Assembly (NCBI RefSeq): GCF_025994315.1
Contig: NZ_BAQE01000005.1
Strand: one strand, 5' to 3'
Origin: Swaminathania salitolerans
Lineage (GTDB): Bacteria > Pseudomonadota > Alphaproteobacteria > Acetobacterales > Acetobacteraceae
DNA length: 64,000 nt
The translations under genes and the position numbers were made by a program. Shown here one piece after another: positions 53,152 to 61,639 of the stretch (positions are counted from its first letter, which is position 1; every line of letters starts with the position of its first letter). The notes below the pieces were generated by a model. It worked only from the letters and a program-made list of their open reading frames with translations, was not told where the DNA came from and made no database searches.

Positions 53152-53790
53152 TTATGTTTCGAGTTCGAGGGGCTGATCGGCGATGCCCGCATGACGGGTC
53201 GCCTCCTCCATGATGCGCTCGGCCGAAGGCTTGAGCACACCGAAGCGTTCCGCCCGGTCCAGCGCCTGATCGAGCGCGGCCATGGTCTGGGCGAGATCGG
53301 CGCTTTCGTCCTTTTCCCAGGCCCGCAGGGCGAAGCCCCACACGCCGACGAGCCCGTGCAGGCGCATGGCGCCCCCGAAACCGGAACAGGACACCCCGGC
53401 GATCTGTGCCATCCATCGCATCGTATCGAGCGTGGCGGCGCCGAGAATGACCGCAAGTGCGGGTTCGCCCGGCAATGCGGCCAGAACGGCCCGGATCCCG
53501 TCCCGATATTGCTGGAAGACGTCGAAGCGGCGCATGAACAGGTCGAAGATGCGATCGCGCACCGATCCTCCCAGACCGTCATCGCGGAATGCGGATTCGT
53601 CTGCGAGACGGCCCAGCCGGAACAGGAGCGAATGACGGAACGGATACCGGCTGCGGACTTCATCGACGGGCAGGCCGGCGCGATGCGCCGCCTCCACCAG
53701 AGAGAGCTGGGGCCAGCCTTTCTCCGCGGCCAGGGCGAAACCCGCCTCGAGAAGGGCCAGATCGAAATCTTCCCGGTCGTATTCCGTCAT
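53152..53790 (-). CDS. TetR-family transcriptional regulator
   Basis: A 212-residue helical protein. An N-terminal TetR-type HTH (DLALLEAGFALAAEKGWPQLSLVEAAHRAGLPVDEVRSRYPFRHSLLFRLG) is followed by an all-helical ligand/dimer domain (about residues 60-210). Start at 53790 gives MTEYDREDF; an in-frame ATG at 53838 adds an unconserved leader. The target is unknown. A COQ9-like assignment was considered because the fold is similar, but the HTH half is clear. It lies downstream of proC on the same strand. Confidence 0.82.
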   Translation of the reverse strand: MTEYDREDFDLALLEAGFALAAEKGWPQLSLVEAAHRAGLPVDEVRSRYPFRHSLLFRLGRLADESAFRDDGLGGSVRDRIFDLFMRRFDVFQQYRDGIRAVLAALPGEPALAVILGAATLDTMRWMAQIAGVSCSGFGGAMRLHGLVGVWGFALRAWEKDESADLAQTMAALDQALDRAERFGVLKPSAERIMEEATRHAGIADQPLELET

Positions 53791-53866
53791 GAATGTGTCC
53801 CTGCCTTTCCTCGCGGGATAATAACGAAGAGGCGGCATGTGACAATCGCAAGACCGAGTTTTCCGG

Positions 53867-54661
53867 TCAGGAGGCCATCTCCCGGGCGCGCGCCATGGCC
53901 TGGTTCACGGCCTTTTCGAGCAATGCGGGAAGCCCGTCGGGCGCCATGAGCACATCCAGCGCCTTCGCCGTGACGCCGTTCGGGCTCGTGACGTTGCGTC
54001 TGAGCGTCTCGCTGCTCTCTTCCGAGGCAGCGAGCAGCGCGCCCGATCCCGATACCGTACCCCGCGCCAGAAGGCGCGCGGTTTCCGGAGGCAACCCGAC
54101 CCGGAGCGCTTCCTTCTCCAGAAGCTCGGCCAGAAGAAACACATAGGCCGGGCCGCAGCCGGAGATGGGCGTCAGCGCCTCGAGCTGTTCTTCGGTCTCG
54201 ACCCAGGCGACTGCGCCCACGGTCGAGAGCAGCGTCGTGCATACGGCACGGGCCTCGGCATCCAGCCCTTCGCCGCACAGACCCGTGACGCCCTGACCGA
54301 TCGCCGCCGGGGTGTTGGGCATGGCGCGGACCAGATGCGTGCGTGCGCCGCCGCAGGCCGCACGGAGGCTTTCCATGGTGCGTGCGGCCAGCATCGAGAT
54401 CAGGATCGTATCGTCCAGCCAGGGGCGCAGGGAGGAAAGCGCGTCTTCCATCCCGGCGGGTTTGACGGCCAGAATGACGATATCCGGACGAAAATCATGC
54501 GGGATGTCTCTTGCATCGCGCACGACCCGATGGGGGGCAGGAGGAGCGTCGCAGCGACGATCGAGGATGATGGACGGGGCCAGACCGTGTTCCAGCCAGC
54601 CCTGCCAGAGGGCGCCGCCCATCTTGCCGCATCCGACGAGGAGCAGGGAAGGGAGGGTCAT
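53867..54661 (-). CDS. proC: Pyrroline-5-carboxylate reductase
   Basis: A 264-residue NAD(P)H enzyme for the last step of proline synthesis. N-terminal Rossmann motif LLLVGCGKMGGALWQGW, AVKPAGMEDAL, RAMPNTPAAIGQGVTGL and the C-terminal SGCGPAYVFLLAE / NVTSPNGVTAKAL motifs. The ATG at 54661 overlaps the ybjN-like stop by 4 bp, so the two are coupled; upstream in-frame starts lie inside the neighbour. Confidence 0.96.
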   Translation of the reverse strand: MTLPSLLLVGCGKMGGALWQGWLEHGLAPSIILDRRCDAPPAPHRVVRDARDIPHDFRPDIVILAVKPAGMEDALSSLRPWLDDTILISMLAARTMESLRAACGGARTHLVRAMPNTPAAIGQGVTGLCGEGLDAEARAVCTTLLSTVGAVAWVETEEQLEALTPISGCGPAYVFLLAELLEKEALRVGLPPETARLLARGTVSGSGALLAASEESSETLRRNVTSPNGVTAKALDVLMAPDGLPALLEKAVNQAMARAREMAS

Positions 54662-55164
54662 GCTTCCCCCATGCAGTCGAGCATGGCGGCCTCGAGCGAT
54701 TCCGTCGGGGATTTGCCGCTCCAGAGCGTGAACTGGAAGGCCGGATAGAAGCGTTCGCATTCCGTGATGGCGATATCGATCATGTCTTCCATGCTTTCTG
54801 CGGCCAGGGTCGTGGCGCCGCGCAACAGGACGGAATGCCGGAAAACCGGCGTCCCGGTTTCGAGGTCGAGGCTGAAATGGCCGATCCAGAGACGCTCATT
54901 GGCCAGCGCGATCAGCTCGTACAGGGCCTTGCGCCGTGCGGCGGGCGCGCGGAGGTCGAAGGTGCAGGTGAAATTCATGGCCGCGATCTCGCGTGACCAC
55001 GAAAAATAGAGCCCGTAATCGCACCATTTCCCGGGTGCCTCGGCCGCCATCTCGCAATCTGTGCGACGATCGAATGCCCAGTCATGGCCGCAGACGATCT
55101 GCTCCATGACATCGAGCGGATTGGTATCCTGCGAAGAGGAGGAGGAGAGGGATAGAGCAGGCAT
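54658..55164 (-). CDS. YbjN-domain protein
   Basis: A 168-residue protein of the YbjN family (FDRRTDCEMAAEA, YGLYFSWSREIAAMNFTCTFDLR, LYELIALANERLWIGHFSLD, VFRHSVLLRG). The family fold resembles type III secretion chaperones and its alphaproteobacterial members commonly precede proC, as here. The function is unknown. It starts with a Ser-rich stretch. Confidence 0.9.
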   Translation of the reverse strand: MPALSLSSSSSQDTNPLDVMEQIVCGHDWAFDRRTDCEMAAEAPGKWCDYGLYFSWSREIAAMNFTCTFDLRAPAARRKALYELIALANERLWIGHFSLDLETGTPVFRHSVLLRGATTLAAESMEDMIDIAITECERFYPAFQFTLWSGKSPTESLEAAMLDCMGEA

Positions 55165-55325
55165 TCGGGACTCCCTAGGCCGGTGACGGATGTCGCACAG
55201 GGATCATCCGTCGTGATGTCTGCAGGGATAGGGAGAGTCTGGGCCCGAAGTCCGCGACTCGTCCTATCACGGTCACGTTAGGGATGCCCGGCTTCCGTTG
55301 CAAGAAGTCCGGGCCCCTCAGGGGA

Positions 55326-55610
55326 TCACCCTTCGGTGGAGGGTGTCGTCAGCGCCTTTTCCAGATCGGACAGCCGCTCCTCCATGGCGCGGAGTCGCTG
55401 GTCGGCGTCCTCCTGGGCCGAACGGGCACGGGCGGCCAGTTCGCGGGCCACATCGAGTTCGTCCCGGCGGACGAGATCGAGCGAGGCCAGAACCTCGTCG
55501 ATCCGGGTGCGCACCATGGCATGCAGTTCCTCGCGCAGACCGGTCAGTGCGGAGAAGGCTCCGCCGGCAACGCCAGCAAGATCATCGAAGAAACGGGGCC
55601 GGTCTGACAT
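55326..55610 (-). CDS. ubiK: UbiK-family ubiquinone biosynthesis accessory factor
   Basis: A 94-residue protein with an N-terminal FDDLAGVAGGAFSALTGLREEL amphipathic region and a C-terminal coiled coil (DADQRLRAMEERLSDLEKAL), as in the BMFP/UbiK family (PF04380). It promotes ubiquinone synthesis under oxic conditions. Start at 55610 gives the conserved MSDRPRFFDDLA; upstream in-frame ATGs are rejected. It diverges from hldD. Confidence 0.88.
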   Translation of the reverse strand: MSDRPRFFDDLAGVAGGAFSALTGLREELHAMVRTRIDEVLASLDLVRRDELDVARELAARARSAQEDADQRLRAMEERLSDLEKALTTPSTEG

Positions 55611-55833
55611 GGCAAGGTCCTTAAAGTTCTGTCCTGGGCGCCCGGCCGGAGAGGGTCGGGCAGGTTGCATCGCCTCCGTGCCGTCAGCCCGGAGGGAGAT
55701 CCCCAGACTGATGCCCGCGCCTGAAAGCTGCAACGCCGTAACCGGAGAGCGGATGCCGGGTCGGGCTTCCGGTCGCGCTTTTCTCCGGTCGGTGTGGCTT
55801 GGAGGTTGCGATTGGCCGTCTTATACAGGTTCC

Positions 55834-56814
55834 ATGATGATCGTCACCGGCGGAGCCGGATTTATTGGTTCGTGTCTGGTCTCCGCGCTCAAGGCGCGCG
55901 GCGAGACCGTGGTCGTGGTCGATCGCCTGCGCGACCAGGGCAAGTGGCGCAATCTTGCCAGGCACCCTCCCGATCGCCTGATCGCGCCCGATCAGCTTCC
56001 CGGCTTTCTGGCGACGATGCCCCCGGTCCGGGCGATCTTCCACATGGGCGCGATCAGCAGCACGACGGCCAGGGATGGCGATCATGTCTGGCGCACCAAT
56101 GTGGATCTCTCAGAAACCCTGCTGGACTGGTGCGCCGATCACGGCGTGCCGTTTTTCTATGCATCCTCGGCTGCGACCTATGGAGGGGCCGATCGTCCGG
56201 AACTCTTCTCGGACGCGCCCGAGCTCCTCCCCGATCTGAGGCCGCTCAATCTGTACGGCTGGTCGAAGCATGTCTTCGATCAGCATCTTCTGGCGCGGGA
56301 GAAGGCGGGCCGTCCGATGCCGCCTCACTGGGCCGGTCTCAAGTTCTTCAACGTCTACGGTCCCAACGAATATCACAAGGGCGGCATGATCTCGGTCGTC
56401 AAGGTGAAATATGACGAGGTCATGAGCGGCGCGCCCGCGCGACTCTTCCGCTCCGATCGCCCCGGTCTTGCCGACGGCGCCCAGGCGCGCGATTTCATCT
56501 GGGTGGGCGATCTGATCGGGATCATGCTCTGGCTGCTCGAGCATCCGGAGGTCAGCGGGATCTTCAATTGCGGCACGGGGGCCGCGCGCAGCTATCTCGA
56601 TCTGGCCCATGCGGTATGCGATGCCGCAGGCGTGCCGCGTCGCGTGAGTTTCGTCGACATGCCCGAGGCTTTGCGCGGTCAGTACCAGTCCTATACCTGT
56701 GCCGATATGAGCCGCCTGCGTGCCGCGGGATACGATCGGCCTTTCACCACGCTGGAAGACGGCATCGCACGGTATGTGCATGACTATCTCTCGACGCCGG
56801 ATCCCTATCTGTAA
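55834..56814 (+). CDS. hldD: ADP-glyceromanno-heptose 6-epimerase
   Basis: A 326-residue extended SDR enzyme that converts ADP-D-glycero- to ADP-L-glycero-D-manno-heptose for lipopolysaccharide core. NADP-binding GGAGFIGS, HMGAISSTTARDGD, catalytic Ser-x-Tyr-Lys region (ASSAATYGG, LYGWSKHVFDQ), substrate segment FFNVYGPNEYHKGGM. Two adjacent ATGs (55834, 55837) compete. It starts the run hldD-lgt-pgeF. Confidence 0.96.
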   Translation: MMIVTGGAGFIGSCLVSALKARGETVVVVDRLRDQGKWRNLARHPPDRLIAPDQLPGFLATMPPVRAIFHMGAISSTTARDGDHVWRTNVDLSETLLDWCADHGVPFFYASSAATYGGADRPELFSDAPELLPDLRPLNLYGWSKHVFDQHLLAREKAGRPMPPHWAGLKFFNVYGPNEYHKGGMISVVKVKYDEVMSGAPARLFRSDRPGLADGAQARDFIWVGDLIGIMLWLLEHPEVSGIFNCGTGAARSYLDLAHAVCDAAGVPRRVSFVDMPEALRGQYQSYTCADMSRLRAAGYDRPFTTLEDGIARYVHDYLSTPDPYL

Positions 56815-56823
56815 AAGGTCCCC

Positions 56824-57657
56824 ATGGACGCCCATCCGATCATCCTGCCCCGGTTCGACCCGATTGCCGTCCAGATCGGACCGCTCGCGATCCACTGGTA
56901 TGCGCTCGCCTATATCCTCTCGATCCTGATCGGCTGGAAGATCGCCATCCGCCTCTGTGCGCTCCGGCCCCAGGCCGCCACGCGCGTGCAGGTCGACGAT
57001 TTCGCCTTCTGGGCCATGCTTGGCGTCGTGCTCGGCGGGCGGCTCGGTTATATCCTTTTCTACAAGCCCGGCTTCTATCTGACCCATCCTCTCGCCATCG
57101 TGGAAGTCTGGCAGGGCGGGATGTCGTTTCATGGCGGGGCGCTGGGCGTCATCCTCGCTCTGGCCTTTTTCTCCTGGCGCAACCGGCTCAGCTTCCTTGC
57201 CTTTTCCGATCGCATCACGGTGATCGTACCGCTCGGACTCGGTCTGGGCCGGTGCGCCAATTTCATCAATGGAGAACTCTGGGGGCGACCGGCACCGGAA
57301 GGGCTGCCCTGGGCCATGGTCTTTCCGACAGGGGGGCCTGTGGCGCGTCATCCGTCGCAACTCTACGAAGCCCTGACCGAGGGGCTGCTTCTGCTCACCG
57401 TCATGCTTGTCGCGGCCAGTCGCCAATGGGTGCGGGAGCGCTACGGCTTTCTCGCCGGGCTGTTCCTGTTCGGCTATGCGCTGGCGCGCAGTTTCTGCGA
57501 GCTGTTCCGCGAACCCGATTCCTTCATCGGCTTTCTGCCTCTCGGCCTGACCATGGGGCAGGTTCTGTGCATGCCGATGGCGCTGGCCGGGATCTGGCTG
57601 ATGGCATTCGGAATGAAGCATCCTCATCCCGCAGCGAAGGAGGTGCCGCATGTCTGA
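56824..57657 (+). CDS. lgt: Prolipoprotein diacylglyceryl transferase
   Basis: A 277-residue inner-membrane enzyme that moves diacylglycerol from phosphatidylglycerol to the lipobox Cys. Visible are IHWYALAYILSILIGW, GGRLGYILFYKP, the invariant FHGGALGV and GLGRCANFINGELWGRP signature, and RHPSQLYEA. About seven membrane helices. The 3' end overlaps pgeF by 8 bp. Confidence 0.97.
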   Translation: MDAHPIILPRFDPIAVQIGPLAIHWYALAYILSILIGWKIAIRLCALRPQAATRVQVDDFAFWAMLGVVLGGRLGYILFYKPGFYLTHPLAIVEVWQGGMSFHGGALGVILALAFFSWRNRLSFLAFSDRITVIVPLGLGLGRCANFINGELWGRPAPEGLPWAMVFPTGGPVARHPSQLYEALTEGLLLLTVMLVAASRQWVRERYGFLAGLFLFGYALARSFCELFREPDSFIGFLPLGLTMGQVLCMPMALAGIWLMAFGMKHPHPAAKEVPHV

Positions 57658-58444
57658 CACGCCGCCCCGGGGCTGGGTGCTCGGCGCCGAGTCGCTCTCT
57701 TTCGTGCCTCATGGCTTTTTCACACGAAGGGGAGGCGTTTCTCCTGCGCCGTTCGATTCACTCAACTGCTCGCTTGCCTCGCCGGACAGGGCGGAGAACG
57801 TGGCGGAGAATCGCGGTCGGGTCGCAGCCTGTCTCGGCGTCGCGTCCGAACGCCTCATGGGGCTGACCCAGACCCATTCCGCCACGGTGATATCCCTCAC
57901 GCATGACACGCATCCCTGGCGTCCCGGGCAGGGGCCGCAGGCCGATGCCCTCGTAACCGACCGGGACGATCTGGCGCTGGGCGTGATCACCGCCGATTGC
58001 GGACCCGTCCTGTTCGCGAGCCCCGACGGGCGTATCGTCGGGGCGGCTCATGCCGGATGGCGCGGTGCGGCGGGGGGCGTTCTCGAGGCGACGGTCACGG
58101 CGATGGCGGATCTGGGCGCATCCGATCTCGTCGCCTGCGTCGGGCCGTGCATCCGTCAGCCGCGCTACGAGGTCGGAGCGGAGATGCGCGCCGAAGTGCT
58201 GGACCGCACGCCCGGGGCGGAGGGATATTTCCTGCGGGCCCCGCGCATGGGGCATTATCTGTTCGATCTTCCGGGGTACTGCCTCTACAGGCTGCGTCGC
58301 GCCGGACTGCGCCGGGTTTCTGCGCTCGGCCTCGACACCTGCGCCGATCCGCAGCGCTTCTTCAGTCACAGGCGGCGGGTACTGGCCGGAGGCGGAATGA
58401 TCGGTCATCAGATTTCCGCCATTCGCGCCCGCCCGACCCGCTGA
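57650..58444 (+). CDS. pgeF: Peptidoglycan editing factor PgeF / polyphenol oxidase family
   Basis: A 264-residue protein of the YfiH/LACC1 family. Zinc/copper-site residues lie in LTQTHSATV, TADCGPVLF and AHAGWRGAAGGVLEATV, with a late CVGPCIRQPRYEVG segment. In E. coli the family removes mis-incorporated serine from peptidoglycan precursors. It overlaps lgt by 8 bp and is followed by the lipoprotein gene. Confidence 0.94.
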   Translation: MSDTPPRGWVLGAESLSFVPHGFFTRRGGVSPAPFDSLNCSLASPDRAENVAENRGRVAACLGVASERLMGLTQTHSATVISLTHDTHPWRPGQGPQADALVTDRDDLALGVITADCGPVLFASPDGRIVGAAHAGWRGAAGGVLEATVTAMADLGASDLVACVGPCIRQPRYEVGAEMRAEVLDRTPGAEGYFLRAPRMGHYLFDLPGYCLYRLRRAGLRRVSALGLDTCADPQRFFSHRRRVLAGGGMIGHQISAIRARPTR

Positions 58445-58468
58445 GCGATCGTTTTGAGTCGTCGATTC

Positions 58469-59455
58469 ATGAAACACTCTGCCCCGTCGAACATTCCCCG
58501 GACCCGCTTGCGGCACCGCCTGCCTGTCCTGGCGATCGGCGCGCTTCTTCTTTCGGGCTGCGTCGACATGCCGCACCCGTTCGGCGATCCCGGACCCGAG
58601 GGGCGGCGTCTTGCGCTGAACACGCCCCCGCCGCGTATGGATGTGCCGACCCCGCCGGATTCACTGCTCGAAAATGAAGCCTCGGCGCTCTGGGCGCGGC
58701 ATATCGTTCATGCGCTCGTGACCGAATCGGTGCCGGCCGTGGCGCAGCCCGTACGCAAGGGCGACTGGTGGCTGCGCCTCTCTGCAACGATGGAAGGCGA
58801 GCAGGTCATTCCGCATTATGTCGTCATGACTCCGTCGGGCGAGGCGCGCGGTCACTGGGATGCCCCCCCGGTTCCGGCCCAGGTCTGGGCCGCGGGCAGG
58901 GACGAGGTCCTGGCGACCCAGGCGTCGGAAGCCGCGCCGAAGATCAGCTCCGTCCTGACGGGGATACAGGCCGCCATGATGCAGGCCGATCCGCAGAGTC
59001 TGAAACGCCGTCCGGCGAAAGTGTATTTCAAGGGAGTCAGAGGGGCACCCGGAGACGGAAACGTCACGCTGGCCCGTGCCTTCGCCGCGGCCTTTCCCGA
59101 CGCGCATGACAAGATCCAGGAACAGGCCGAAGGGGCGGATTACCGGGTGGAGGGAGTCGTGACACTGACCGATGGCCCGGCCGGAACCACGGGCCACCCC
59201 ATGCAGCATATCGAAATCGTCTGGCACACCCTGACCGCCGGAGGGAAGGAGGCGGGGGCGGCAACACAGCTCCATGACATTCCCGCGCATTCGCTCGATG
59301 GCGCATGGGGAGACGTCGCCATGGCCGCCGCTTCCGAAGCAGCGGGCGCCGTGCATCAGATCATCACCAATTATTCGGGGCGCGCGCACAAGCCGCTGCC
59401 GCCGGAGGCGGGGGGCGACGGCGCAAAAGGCGGGGCTGCGGCCCGGCAGGGCTGA
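58469..59455 (+). CDS. Lipoprotein, function unknown
   Basis: A 328-residue protein with a signal sequence and lipobox LSGC (Cys31). The mature chain is mixed alpha/beta with a Trp-rich segment (GDWWLRLSATMEGEQVIPHYVVM) and the patch NVTLARAFAAAFPDAHDKIQEQ. The C-terminus is Gly/Ala-rich. A TTG at 58454 is an alternative start. It probably belongs to the hldD-lgt-pgeF transcription unit (24-bp gap) and would itself be an Lgt substrate. No family recognised. Confidence 0.8.
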   Translation: MKHSAPSNIPRTRLRHRLPVLAIGALLLSGCVDMPHPFGDPGPEGRRLALNTPPPRMDVPTPPDSLLENEASALWARHIVHALVTESVPAVAQPVRKGDWWLRLSATMEGEQVIPHYVVMTPSGEARGHWDAPPVPAQVWAAGRDEVLATQASEAAPKISSVLTGIQAAMMQADPQSLKRRPAKVYFKGVRGAPGDGNVTLARAFAAAFPDAHDKIQEQAEGADYRVEGVVTLTDGPAGTTGHPMQHIEIVWHTLTAGGKEAGAATQLHDIPAHSLDGAWGDVAMAAASEAAGAVHQIITNYSGRAHKPLPPEAGGDGAKGGAAARQG

Positions 59456-59496
59456 GGCGTCGGGCATCTTTCGGTGTCGGACGCCCGTATGTTCCT

Positions 59497-60450
59497 TCAG
59501 CCTATGGTCACGACCTTGGTCAGGTGGCGAGGCGCCAGCGTGTCGAGATTCCTGCTGCGCGCGACATATTCGCCCAGCAATTGCAGAACGGGCAGGCAGA
59601 CCAGAGGCCCGGTACCCGGCTCTCCCCCGACAGGGAGGCTGATCGTGCCGGGACCACCCAGACCGAGCACTTTCGCACCCTTGGCCAGCAGATCGTGCGC
59701 CAGCAGGCTTTCCTCTTCCAGCGTGTCCTGATGATACATCATGATCACCAGAGAGCGCTCGTCGATCAGGCTGATCGGCCCGTGACGATATTCCAGAGGA
59801 TGATGCGCCTCGCTCTGGCTCAGGCTCATTTCCTGCATTTTCAGCGCGCCTTCCCGCGCCACACCGTAGAATGCCCCCCCCCCGAGGAACACGAAATGCG
59901 TGCGGCCCTCAATCAGCCCGGCGAGATGGGGATCGGCCCGGTCGAGCAGGGTCCGGGCCGCCGCCGTCGTGGGCTGCCCGACCGTCATGCCCGCATAGCG
60001 CATTCCCAGAAGCAGCATGAGACTGGCAGAAGCCGTCATGACGATACCCTCTTCGGGATGGGTATCGGTCTCGATCAGCCTGTCCGCTGCGGCACATAGC
60101 GCGCTTTGCGGTGCGCAGGTGATGGCGACAACCGGATGTCCCGCCTCGCGGCTCGTCCGCGCGGCCGCGACCGTTTCAGTCGACTCGCCGCTGCGGGAGA
60201 GGGCGACGATCTCGACGGGCAGCCCGGCAGGGACGTAGTCGTGCGGGCGGCGGGTCCACTCGTTACCCGGAACCGGGCGGCTGGCCCTGCCATGGGCATT
60301 GAGAAAGACCGCGATCGAATCGGCGATATGAACCGAGGTTCCGCAGCCGACCACCACCTGAACGTGGTCGGGCCGGGGGGCAATCCTGCAATCGGGCGCC
60401 CGATCCCATAGCGGAAACTGTTCGCGTATGCCGCGCTCCGTAGCGTTCAT
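59497..60450 (-). CDS. SIS-domain sugar-phosphate isomerase/deaminase-like protein (AgaS/GlmS-type)
   Basis: A 317-residue protein with two SIS domains. The first has QVVVGCGTSVHIADS and LSRSGESTETVAA phosphosugar loops. The second has HFVFLGGGAFYGVAREGALKMQEM and EYRHGPISLID, as in AgaS and the isomerase half of GlmS. There is no glutaminase domain. A deaminase/isomerase activity on an amino-sugar phosphate is the best inference. AAAGGA precedes the ATG at 60450. A C10 homopolymer (59874-59883) encodes the Gly-Gly-Gly turn in a conserved loop. It lies downstream of the DeoR gene. Confidence 0.88.
   Translation of the reverse strand: MNATERGIREQFPLWDRAPDCRIAPRPDHVQVVVGCGTSVHIADSIAVFLNAHGRASRPVPGNEWTRRPHDYVPAGLPVEIVALSRSGESTETVAAARTSREAGHPVVAITCAPQSALCAAADRLIETDTHPEEGIVMTASASLMLLLGMRYAGMTVGQPTTAAARTLLDRADPHLAGLIEGRTHFVFLGGGAFYGVAREGALKMQEMSLSQSEAHHPLEYRHGPISLIDERSLVIMMYHQDTLEEESLLAHDLLAKGAKVLGLGGPGTISLPVGGEPGTGPLVCLPVLQLLGEYVARSRNLDTLAPRHLTKVVTIG
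59874..59883. repeat. C10 homopolymer in the SIS-domain gene
   Basis: Ten consecutive C on the plus strand (G on the coding strand) lie within a conserved loop of the SIS domain. Tracts of this length can change by one base through slippage, which would break the frame. Confidence 0.9.
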
Positions 60451-60547
60451 GGGGTTCGTTTTCCTTTCAGTCGAACTCTGTCCTGCCTCCGGGGCATCTC
60501 CGCTATCCGGCTCCCGGCCCTGCGTTTGCGATGCAGGCTGGCGCGGT

Positions 60548-61339
60548 TCACGGAAGCGTTGGCGCCGGGGCATGGCCTGTGACGATCGTACGATGAAGTC
60601 CTGCACGCTCGAGACGTTCGTACCAGGGCTCGATAATGCCTTCATCGGTGATCACATGGGTCAGCTCGGAGAGGGCGGCGACACGATAGGTCGCATGTCT
60701 GCCGAACTTGCTGCTGTCGATCAGCAAATGGCGTTCACCGGCATGGCGGATCATGGCTGCATTCATGCTGGCTTCCTCGCAATCCTGTGTTGCGAGGCTC
60801 GCATCGTCCTGAACTGCACTCGTGCCCAGAAAAAGCTGGTCGAACCAGAGACCTTCGATCGCACGTTCGGCGAGCGGACCGACGACGCTCCTGTTTTCGG
60901 CCCTGACGCGCCCGGCAATCTGGGAAAGCTGGATGGAAGGAGTGTTCATCAGGGCCTGAACGATGGCGATGCTGTTGGTAAAGACGCTGAGCGGAAGAGG
61001 ATCCAGACTCAGGCGAAGCGCCAGTTGCAGCACGGTGGTTCCGGAATCGAGGAAGATCGCGCAATGCGGACGAAGCGCGGCATAAGCGGCATCCGCGATG
61101 GCCCGTTTGACCGCCAGCCCCTGCGTTTCGCGTGCCTCGAAGCCGATTTCCAGCGCGCCTGCATGGGCGATTTCCGCGCCCCCATGGGTGCGACGGATAT
61201 AGCCGAGCTCCTCGAGCTTCTGCAGATCCCGTCTCATGGTCACCACCGAGGTGTCGACCAGTTTCGCGAGATCGTTCACCCCGGTCAGACCGTGGCGGTA
61301 GAGATGATGGCGGATCCGGGTCAGGCGGTCGGGCTGCAT
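60548..61339 (-). CDS. DeoR-family transcriptional repressor
   Basis: A 263-residue regulator. The N-terminal winged HTH (VNDLAKLVDTSVVTMRRDLQKLEELGYIRRTHGGA) has the DeoR signature, and the C-terminal sugar-phosphate sensor domain contains IFLDSGTTVLQLA, TNSIAIVQAL, LFLGTSAVQDD and HLLIDSSKFGRHA. Such proteins are repressors released by a phosphorylated sugar. It lies 97 bp upstream of the SIS gene on the same strand and 300 bp from the divergent TonB receptor, and matching operator-like sites lie in that spacer. Confidence 0.93.
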   Translation of the reverse strand: MQPDRLTRIRHHLYRHGLTGVNDLAKLVDTSVVTMRRDLQKLEELGYIRRTHGGAEIAHAGALEIGFEARETQGLAVKRAIADAAYAALRPHCAIFLDSGTTVLQLALRLSLDPLPLSVFTNSIAIVQALMNTPSIQLSQIAGRVRAENRSVVGPLAERAIEGLWFDQLFLGTSAVQDDASLATQDCEEASMNAAMIRHAGERHLLIDSSKFGRHATYRVAALSELTHVITDEGIIEPWYERLERAGLHRTIVTGHAPAPTLP

Positions 61340-61394
61340 GGTCTCTCCGTCACGGAATGCGACGAACAGGATGGCACCGATCCGTCACATCCTC

Positions 61395-61420
61395 AATACG
61401 ATCACATACGATCATAAAAC
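61395..61420. promoter_or_regulatory. Candidate DeoR operator, repressor-proximal
   Basis: Two ACGATCA heptamers start at 61398 and 61408, a 10-bp (one helical turn) period, inside an otherwise G+C-rich spacer. The same design recurs in inverted orientation at 61554-61577. It lies 56 bp before the deoR-type start codon, suited to autorepression. Confidence 0.6.
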
Positions 61421-61553
61421 AAGAGCGCTCCTGTCCGGGGGTGAAGGATTTCTCTCCCGGAAATCGCTCCCGGGCTTCTGAAGATAGGGGCGTAATATGC
61501 GAAAGACTGTGGGATAGAAAGGCAGATCCGGGGAATAAGGCAGCTTTCCGGGC

Positions 61554-61577
61554 TATCGATCGTTTATGATCGTTTTG
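61554..61577. promoter_or_regulatory. Candidate DeoR operator, receptor-proximal
   Basis: Read on the minus strand this site has ACGATCA followed 10 bp later by ACGATCG. About 15 of 18 aligned core bases match the site at 61395. It lies 63 bp before the receptor ATG. Confidence 0.6.
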
Positions 61578-61639
61578 TTGTTGCAATGTAAAAGCGATGA
61601 TGACTTAATCGCCACGCAACCTCATGCCGAGTGACAGAC

